Shown: positions 1 to 5,864 of the stretch, in pieces | Numbering within the stretch: the first letter of the stretch is position 1 | Layout of the letters: every line of letters starts with the position of its first letter | From: SIG673 sp045658525 | Lineage (GTDB): Bacteria; Bacillota; Clostridia; Oscillospirales; CAG-272 | Assembly: GCA_045658525.1 (NCBI GenBank) | Contig: JAZOVD010000091.1 | Span: 1 to 10,607 of the forward strand | Length of the DNA: 10,607 nucleotides | Direction: 5' to 3' | The notes under the pieces: generated by a model | What the model was told of the DNA's origin: nothing | Databases searched by the model: none | The model's input: the letters and a program-made list of their open reading frames with translations, nothing else | Program-made: the position numbers and the translations under genes

Positions 1-1913
1 CAGAGCTTCCGGCATTTCTCTTTCATCAAGGAACAAATTACTTTGCATATAAATATCTCGGTCTGCATTTCACCGCAAACAAGGCAGTGTTCAGAGTCTG
101 GGCACCAAACGCCGAACGCGTAAGCGTCTGCGGAGACTTTAACTGCTGGGATCAGGACGCCGCACCTATGCAAAGGATCACGGAGATGGGCATTTGGGAG
201 GTCAAGCTCCCGCGCGCAGACGTTTCACTCGGTCAGAAATACAAGTACGCGATAACCAATAACGGAAAGACCGTTTTAAAATCCGATCCATACGCGTTCT
301 GCTCGGAAACTCTCGGTAACACCGCGTCTATCGTATCAGCTCTTCCCGATTATAACTGGGACGACCGTTCGTGGTTTACTCACCGCAGAAAGACCATAAA
401 GGTAACGGACAAGGCTAAGTTCGCCTGCCCGATAAATATTTACGAACTGCACCTCGCCTCGTGGCGCACACGCGACGGAAAGACCAACGTAAACGGAGAT
501 ACCTATCTTAATTACAGAGAGATAGCCGACCTGCTTCTTCCCTACGTAAAGCAGATGGGATATACGCATATCGAGCTTTTGCCTATAACAGAATATCCTT
601 ACGACGGATCGTGGGGCTATCAGGTCTGCTCATATTTCGCGCCGACCTCGCGTTTCGGTTCTCCCGAGGATCTGATGTACTTCATCGATACCATGCACAA
701 GAACGGTATCGGAGTTATACTTGACTGGGTTCCCGCGCATTTTCCAAAGGACGAACACGGTCTTTATAAATTCGACGGAACAAGGCTTTACGAATACCAA
801 GGAAACGACCGCGTCGAGAACGCCGGTTGGGGCACCCGTTATTTCGACGTAGCGAGAAACGAGGTACAGTGCTTCCTTATATCGAGCGCATTGTTCTGGA
901 TAGAAAAATACCACGTTGACGGACTTCGTATAGACGCTGTCGCCTCTATGCTCTATCTCGACTTTGATAAAAAGCCGGGTGAATGGGTACCGAACGCATA
1001 CGGTGACAACAAAAACCTTGAAGCAATAGCTTTCTTCCGCAAGCTCAACACGGAGGCACTTTCACGTCATCCCGACATTATGATGATAGCCGAGGAGTCA
1101 ACGGCTTGGTCTAAGATAACCTCTCCTCCGTCTGAGGGCGGACTTGGATTTAACTTCAAGTGGAATATGGGTTGGGCAAACGATATGTACGATTACGTTG
1201 CCACCGATCCTCTTTTCCGCAAGTACAAGCATTCGAAGCTCAACTTCTCTATGATGTACGCTTTCAGCGAGAACTTCATTCTCCCCGTCTCTCACGACGA
1301 GGTGGTTCACGGTAAGCTTTCGCTCATAGACAAGATGCACGGATCATACGAGGATAAGTTCAAGGGAATAAAGCTCTTTATGGCTCACATGACCGCGCAT
1401 CCGGGTAAAAAGATGATGTTTATGGGCTGTGGGTACGGTGAGTTCCGCGAATGGGATTACGAAAATCAGCTCGAATGGGTTATGCTTGGTTACGAAACTC
1501 ACAGGAATCTGTTAAACTATTCAGCGGCAATAAATCATTTCTACCTTGAAAACGATCCGTTCTGGACGGACGATTTCTCATGGAACGGCTTCCGTTGGCT
1601 CGTAGCTGACGAGGCGGATCGCAACCTGCTTGCGTATCAGCGTTTCGGAAGCAAAGGACAGTCGATAGTTTGCGTATTCAACTTCTCGGGCGCGGATATA
1701 AACGATTATCCGATCTCGCTCCCCTCAGATAAAAACAACGTTAGCGGAACGAATGAATGGAGATGCGTTTTCTTCTCCGAGGACAAGCAATACGGCGGAA
1801 GCTCCGATACACCGCGCGCCATCGTATTCCGTGACGGTAACGGAACAGTTTCTATTCCCGCACTTTCAGCAGCATATTTTGTAAAAGGCAAAAATAACGA
1901 GATCAATATTTAA
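1..1913 (+). CDS. glgB: 1,4-alpha-glucan (glycogen) branching enzyme, 5'-truncated by the window edge
   Basis: GlgB cuts an alpha-1,4 chain and rejoins it through an alpha-1,6 bond, making the branches of cytoplasmic glycogen. The frame is open from base 3, so 636 residues are visible. The first ones, including FHQGTNYFAYKYLGLH, match the usual N-terminus of the family, so only a few residues are probably missing. Counting from base 3, a CBM48-type domain spans about residues 29-112 (VFRVWAPNA onward), the GH13 barrel starts near residue 144 (IYELHLASW), and an all-beta C-terminal domain covers roughly the last 110 residues. The GH13 motifs are DWVPAH, GLRIDAVAS (nucleophile Asp codon 933-935), AEEST (1089-1103, acid/base Glu) and SHDEVVHG (Asp codon 1296-1298). 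All catalytic residues are present. The loop usually reading MGxEFGQ is MGCGYGE here (see findings). The gene is probably the first of the visible operon, but the promoter lies outside the window. Confidence 0.96.
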   Translation, partial: ELPAFLFHQGTNYFAYKYLGLHFTANKAVFRVWAPNAERVSVCGDFNCWDQDAAPMQRITEMGIWEVKLPRADVSLGQKYKYAITNNGKTVLKSDPYAFCSETLGNTASIVSALPDYNWDDRSWFTHRRKTIKVTDKAKFACPINIYELHLASWRTRDGKTNVNGDTYLNYREIADLLLPYVKQMGYTHIELLPITEYPYDGSWGYQVCSYFAPTSRFGSPEDLMYFIDTMHKNGIGVILDWVPAHFPKDEHGLYKFDGTRLYEYQGNDRVENAGWGTRYFDVARNEVQCFLISSALFWIEKYHVDGLRIDAVASMLYLDFDKKPGEWVPNAYGDNKNLEAIAFFRKLNTEALSRHPDIMMIAEESTAWSKITSPPSEGGLGFNFKWNMGWANDMYDYVATDPLFRKYKHSKLNFSMMYAFSENFILPVSHDEVVHGKLSLIDKMHGSYEDKFKGIKLFMAHMTAHPGKKMMFMGCGYGEFREWDYENQLEWVMLGYETHRNLLNYSAAINHFYLENDPFWTDDFSWNGFRWLVADEADRNLLAYQRFGSKGQSIVCVFNFSGADINDYPISLPSDKNNVSGTNEWRCVFFSEDKQYGGSSDTPRAIVFRDGNGTVSIPALSAAYFVKGKNNEINI

Positions 1914-1923
1914 AGACTCTAAA

Positions 1924-1937
1924 ACGGATGCATCCGT
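1924..1937. repeat. Perfect 14-bp palindrome in the glgB-glgC spacer
   Basis: The sequence ACGGATGCATCCGT is its own reverse complement and starts 11 bases after the glgB stop codon. As RNA it could form a 5-bp stem (ACGGA/TCCGT) with a TGCA loop, followed by an A/T-rich run up to the glgC ribosome binding site. As DNA it could be a dimeric-protein site. No T-run follows it, so it is not a standard terminator. The function is unknown and chance is possible. Confidence 0.4.
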
Positions 1938-1969
1938 AAAAAATATATTATTATTATCTGGAGGTTTTC

Positions 1970-3166
1970 ATGTTCAAGAAAAAAGAATGCGTAGCCATGC
2001 TTCTTGCAGGCGGACAGGGCAGCCGTCTGTACACGCTGACAGAAAAGACCGCAAAACCTGCTGTGCCGTTCGGAGGAAAGTACCGTATAATAGATTTCCC
2101 TCTTTCGAACTGCATAAACTCAGGAATTGACACCGTAGGTGTTCTGACCCAGTACCAGCCTCTCGTTCTTAACGAATACATCGGTAACGGAGAGCCTTGG
2201 GATCTCGACCGTGTTTACGGTGGTGTAAGAGTCCTTCCTCCTTATCAGGGACACAAAAGCGCCGCGTGGTATAAGGGTACAGCAAACGCTATATACCAGA
2301 ATATCAACTTTATAGACCGTTACGATCCGGATTACGTCATCATTCTTTCGGGTGACCATATCTATAAGATGGATTATAACGCTATGCTTCAATACCATAA
2401 GGAGCAGAATGCCGCCTGTACGATAGCCGTCCTTGACGTTCCGCTCGATCAGGCAAGCCGTTTCGGTATAATGAACACCAATCCCGACGGTTCTATATAC
2501 GAGTTCGAGGAAAAACCCAAGAACCCCAAGAGCACCAAGGCTTCGATGGGTATATACATCTTCAATAAGAAACAGCTTTTCGACTATCTTATAGCTGACG
2601 AGGCTAACCCTAATTCCTCAAACGACTTCGGTAAGAACATCATTCCCGCTATGCTCGGAAACGGCGAAAAGATGGTCGCATACGAGTTCAGCGGATACTG
2701 GAAGGACGTCGGAACTATACAGAGCCTTTGGGAAGCGAATATGGATCTGCTCGGAGACTCTCCCGTTTTCGATCTTCACGACCGTTCGTGGCGCATATTC
2801 TTCCGTAACACCCCCCTTCCCCCGCACTTCGTCGGAAACGGTGCGTCTGTTTCCAACTCAATAGTTACCGAGGGCTGCGAAATATACGGAAGCGTTAAGG
2901 ACAGCGTGCTTTTCAACTCAGTCAAGATAGCTCCTGACGCCGTAGTAAAAGACAGTATCCTCTTACCCGGCGCGGTAGTTGAATCAGGCGCTACCGTTGA
3001 ATATTCGATAATAGACAGCAATACCGTGATCTCCTCAGGCGTTCATATAGGCGCATCCAAGGAATCGGGAGCAGGTATAACGGTCATAGGAAGCGATATT
3101 ACCATAACCGACGCTCATAAAATAGAGCCGGGCTCTATGGTAAACGAAGCTTCTTTAAAAGATTAA
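1970..3166 (+). CDS. glgC: Glucose-1-phosphate adenylyltransferase, catalytic subunit (ADP-glucose pyrophosphorylase)
   Basis: GlgC joins glucose-1-phosphate and ATP to give ADP-glucose and pyrophosphate, the committed and allosterically controlled step of bacterial glycogen synthesis. The protein has 398 residues, within the usual family range. The nucleotidyltransferase fold carries the nucleotide-binding loop LLAGGQGSRL (residues 11-20), KPAVPFGG (29-36), WYKGTANAIYQN, the metal-site SGDHIYK (catalytic Asp about 129), EEKP (180-183) and GYWKDVGT (242-249), which is part of the glucose-1-phosphate site. From about residue 285 the sequence becomes hexapeptide-like (for example SNSIVTEG, DSVLFNSVKI), which is the left-handed beta-helix domain. 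ATG at 1970 is preceded by TGGAGG at 1959-1964 with 5 bases between. It lies 56 bases after glgB and 25 before glgD, consistent with co-transcription and a GlgC-GlgD complex. Confidence 0.97.
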   Translation: MFKKKECVAMLLAGGQGSRLYTLTEKTAKPAVPFGGKYRIIDFPLSNCINSGIDTVGVLTQYQPLVLNEYIGNGEPWDLDRVYGGVRVLPPYQGHKSAAWYKGTANAIYQNINFIDRYDPDYVIILSGDHIYKMDYNAMLQYHKEQNAACTIAVLDVPLDQASRFGIMNTNPDGSIYEFEEKPKNPKSTKASMGIYIFNKKQLFDYLIADEANPNSSNDFGKNIIPAMLGNGEKMVAYEFSGYWKDVGTIQSLWEANMDLLGDSPVFDLHDRSWRIFFRNTPLPPHFVGNGASVSNSIVTEGCEIYGSVKDSVLFNSVKIAPDAVVKDSILLPGAVVESGATVEYSIIDSNTVISSGVHIGASKESGAGITVIGSDITITDAHKIEPGSMVNEASLKD

Positions 3167-3167
3167 T

Positions 3168-3174
3168 GAAAGGA
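3168..3174 (+). promoter_or_regulatory. Distant Shine-Dalgarno-like site ahead of glgD
   Basis: GAAAGGA is the only clear purine-rich site between glgC and glgD, but it ends 17 bases before the ATG at 3192, longer than the usual 5-10. An in-frame TAA at 3177-3179 rules out a start further upstream. The only other in-frame candidate is ATT at 3189, which is unlikely. Spacing this long may mean weaker initiation, or coupling to glgC translation that ends at 3166. Confidence 0.45.
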
Positions 3175-3191
3175 TATAAACGGTAAGAATT

Positions 3192-4325
3192 ATGAATGCA
3201 GCCGGTATAATTTTCTCAAACATACACGACAAAAATATTACAGAGCTTACACGTAAGCGCACCATGGCATCCATTCCCTTCGCCTGCCGTTACCGCCTCA
3301 TAGACTTTGCGCTTTCCAATATGGTAAACTCAGGTATAACCAATATCGACGTTATCGCGCATTACAATTACCACTCCCTTATGGACCACATAGGAAACGG
3401 TAAGAACTGGGACCTTGCAAGAAGAACGGGCGGAATAAAGATACTCCCCCCTTATATAACGGCTTACGCGAATGCGTCAAACGAGCTTTATAATACGCGT
3501 CTCGAAGCTCTGAAAAGCGTTATACATTCCATCTCCAATATAAAAGAGGAATACGTTGTCCTTTCAGACTGTGACGTTATATGCAATATAGACATCGACG
3601 GGCTTCTCAAATATCACATCGACCGCAAGGCTGACGTTACTATGGTGGTAAAGCACCTTGATCTTAACGGACGTTCACCCGACAAAAACGTTATCTATCG
3701 CTCCGACTCCGACGGAAAGATAACCGATATAATATCGCATCCGACAGACCTGCACGGAACTCACGATATAGGTCTTAACATCTGGATAATAAACCGCGAT
3801 CTGCTCATAAGTATGGTAAACGACGCGATAGCTCACGGATACGTAAGCTTCAGCCGTGACATACTCGCAAGAAACCTCGGCAGGCTCAATATGCAGGTAT
3901 ATAAGCATACCGGATTCAGCTCCGTAGTTTCATCCTTCGGAGATTATTACTCGGTAAGTATGGATATACTCAAAGACAGAGAAATAAGACGCGCGCTCTT
4001 TGAGATAGCCGACCGTCCGATATTCACAAAGGTCAGAAATTCCGCTCCCACAAAGTACGTCGGCGAAGCCAGCGTTTCAAACTCCTTGATAGCCGACGGC
4101 TGTATCATAGAGGGAACTGTCGATAACTCCATCCTTTTCAGAGGCGTTCGTGTCGGAAAGGGCGCTGTCGTAAAGAACTCTATCCTTTTCCAGGATACCG
4201 TAATATCCGATAACGCCTACCTCAACTGCCTCGTAACTGACAAAAACGTAGTTATAAGAGACGGCAGAGTTCTTTCGGGTCACGAAACGATGCCCGTCTA
4301 TGTTGAAAAAGGCAGAATGATCTGA
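3192..4325 (+). CDS. glgD: GlgD, non-canonical ADP-glucose pyrophosphorylase-family subunit
   Basis: GlgD is a paralogue of GlgC found in Bacillota. In characterised cases it has little or no activity alone but associates with GlgC and raises or tunes its activity. The family is recognisable from IPFACRYRLIDFALSNMVNSGI-type sequence (residues 28-49), GNGKNWDLAR, a degenerate LSDCD in place of LSGD, and a hexapeptide-repeat C-terminus (SNSLIADGCIIEG, NSILFRGVRVG). The glycine-rich loop seen in GlgC (GGQGSRL) is absent: the equivalent stretch reads SNIHDKNITEL (residues 9-19), and the conserved KPAV is replaced by MASI. Length is 377 residues, normal for GlgD. The start is ATG at 3192, which gives the typical MNAAGIIF beginning; the Shine-Dalgarno spacing is unusually long. 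Spacing is 25 bases from glgC and 37 to glgA. The regulatory role is inferred from family knowledge. Confidence 0.95.
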   Translation: MNAAGIIFSNIHDKNITELTRKRTMASIPFACRYRLIDFALSNMVNSGITNIDVIAHYNYHSLMDHIGNGKNWDLARRTGGIKILPPYITAYANASNELYNTRLEALKSVIHSISNIKEEYVVLSDCDVICNIDIDGLLKYHIDRKADVTMVVKHLDLNGRSPDKNVIYRSDSDGKITDIISHPTDLHGTHDIGLNIWIINRDLLISMVNDAIAHGYVSFSRDILARNLGRLNMQVYKHTGFSSVVSSFGDYYSVSMDILKDREIRRALFEIADRPIFTKVRNSAPTKYVGEASVSNSLIADGCIIEGTVDNSILFRGVRVGKGAVVKNSILFQDTVISDNAYLNCLVTDKNVVIRDGRVLSGHETMPVYVEKGRMI

Positions 4326-4362
4326 CAAACCTAAAAACATATTCACGAAAGGAAAATGAAAT

Positions 4363-5808
4363 ATGCCGAAAAGTAAAAAAGTTCTGTTTGTAGCCTCCGA
4401 GGCTCTCCCCTTCGCTTCGACCGGAGGACTTGCCGATGTTATCGGCTCTCTCCCCTCGGCTCTCGTAAAAAAAGGCATCGACGCAAGAGTTGTAATACCC
4501 TATTACAGCTCGTTCAAATATAAAAACTCGGTTAATGCCTCTTATCTTTGCGATTTCACGGTAAAGCTCGGTTGGCGTAATCAGTACTGCGGTATATTTA
4601 CCACGGTTCATAACGGGATAACCTTCTACTTCGTCGATAACGAGTATTACTTTAACCGTCCCGCGCTTTATGGAAGCTACGACGACGGAGAGCGTTACGC
4701 CTTTTTCAGCAAAGCCGTACTCGATATGCTTCCGAAGATAGATTTCTTCCCTGACATTCTTCACACAAACGACTGGCAATCCGCACTCGTCGGAATATAT
4801 TTAAAGCAGATATACCGTTTTGTAGATTACAATTACCGCCCGATACGCGTTATCCACTCTATCCATAATATAGAGTATCAGGGAGTTTACGATCACTCGA
4901 TCCTCGGTGACGTTTTCGACCTCGCGCCCGAGCACGCGTCGATAGTCGATTACAACGGAGCTATAAACCTTACCAAGGGAGCTATCGTGTGCTGTGACAG
5001 ACTCACCACGGTAAGCCCGACCTACGCAAGGGAGATATGCACTCCCGCCTACTCGGCAGGTCTCCACTATATAATAAACCAGTACGCGTTCAAGACCTGC
5101 GGTATAATAAACGGTATCGATCAGGAATATTACAATCCCGCTACCGATCCCGCGCTCTACGCGACATATACCACGCCTAACGGCAAGCTTAAAAACAAGC
5201 TTCCTCTGCAAAAAGAGCTTGGACTTCCCGAAAGAGCTGACGTTCCCGTTATCTCAATGATAACCCGTCTGACCTCGCACAAGGGCGTTGACCTTGTGAC
5301 CGCGGTCATCGACGATCTTCTTTGTGATGACGTACAGTTCGTGCTTCTCGGAACGGGAGATCCCGGATTTGAAAACTTTTTCAGGAGACTTGAAGAAAAG
5401 TATCCCGATAAGGTAAAGGCTATAATCGCGTATGACAAGGCGCTTTCAAAGAAGATCTACGCGGCATCGGATATATTCCTTATGCCATCAAAGAGCGAGC
5501 CGTGCGGTCTTGCTCAGATGATAGCTTCAAGATACGGAGCTGTGCCGATAGTCCGTGAGACAGGCGGTCTTTTCGATACGATAAAATACTACAACGACGA
5601 GACAGGCGAGGGCAACGGCTTTACGTTCGCCCGTTACAACGCTCACGATATGCTCTATACGATAAGAAAAGCCGTAGAGCTTTACCGTGACCACAAGGAT
5701 AAGTGGAAGCCGCTCGCTGCCAAGGTAATGAAGACCAACTTCTCCTGGAACGTTTCCGCCAGATCATATATAGAGCTTTACAAGGAAGTTCTCAGTCTTG
5801 AAGGCTGA
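4363..5808 (+). CDS. glgA: Glycogen synthase, ADP-glucose-dependent (GT5)
   Basis: GlgA transfers glucose from ADP-glucose to the non-reducing end of an alpha-1,4-glucan with retention of configuration. The 481 residues match the bacterial family length. The N-terminal Rossmann half opens with KVLFVASEALPF and TGGLADVIGSLP (residues 20-31) and carries HTNDWQSAL and HSIHNIEYQG. The linker has INGIDQEYYNP. The C-terminal half has ISMITRLTSHKG, LLGTGDP and SEPCGLAQM, whose Glu (residue 379) is the conserved sugar-contacting residue, then RETGGLFDT. The Lys of the classical KTGGLADV motif is Ser19 here (see findings). ATG at 4363 has GAAAGGA at 4347-4353, 9 bases away. An out-of-frame ATG at 4356 leads to a stop within a few codons. 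Nothing suggests truncation. Confidence 0.97.
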   Translation: MPKSKKVLFVASEALPFASTGGLADVIGSLPSALVKKGIDARVVIPYYSSFKYKNSVNASYLCDFTVKLGWRNQYCGIFTTVHNGITFYFVDNEYYFNRPALYGSYDDGERYAFFSKAVLDMLPKIDFFPDILHTNDWQSALVGIYLKQIYRFVDYNYRPIRVIHSIHNIEYQGVYDHSILGDVFDLAPEHASIVDYNGAINLTKGAIVCCDRLTTVSPTYAREICTPAYSAGLHYIINQYAFKTCGIINGIDQEYYNPATDPALYATYTTPNGKLKNKLPLQKELGLPERADVPVISMITRLTSHKGVDLVTAVIDDLLCDDVQFVLLGTGDPGFENFFRRLEEKYPDKVKAIIAYDKALSKKIYAASDIFLMPSKSEPCGLAQMIASRYGAVPIVRETGGLFDTIKYYNDETGEGNGFTFARYNAHDMLYTIRKAVELYRDHKDKWKPLAAKVMKTNFSWNVSARSYIELYKEVLSLEG

Positions 5809-5815
5809 ACAACAC

Positions 5816-5821
5816 TATAAT
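5816..5821 (+). promoter_or_regulatory. Perfect -10-like TATAAT between glgA and glgP, no matching -35
   Basis: TATAAT lies 7 bases past the glgA stop and about 44 bases before the first glgP ATG. At 16-18 bases upstream the sequence (around 5792-5799) does not resemble TTGACA. A partial TTGAAG at 5798-5803 is only 12 bases away, and there is no TG extension. It could support an extra glgP transcript, but in an AT-rich spacer it may be chance. Confidence 0.2.
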
Positions 5822-5864
5822 AAATCAACTAACGCAAACCCATTAAAGAAAGGCTATATCAAAC

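Noticed and set aside
87..89. GTG as the start of the branching enzyme
   Set aside because: The frame is open to the left edge and the upstream codons encode typical GlgB N-terminal sequence (FHQGTNYFAYKYLG), so the real start is outside the window.
4252..4779. 175-residue minus-strand reading frame across the glgD-glgA junction
   Set aside because: It is antisense to two clearly conserved genes, shows no recognisable domain, and looks like a codon-usage shadow.
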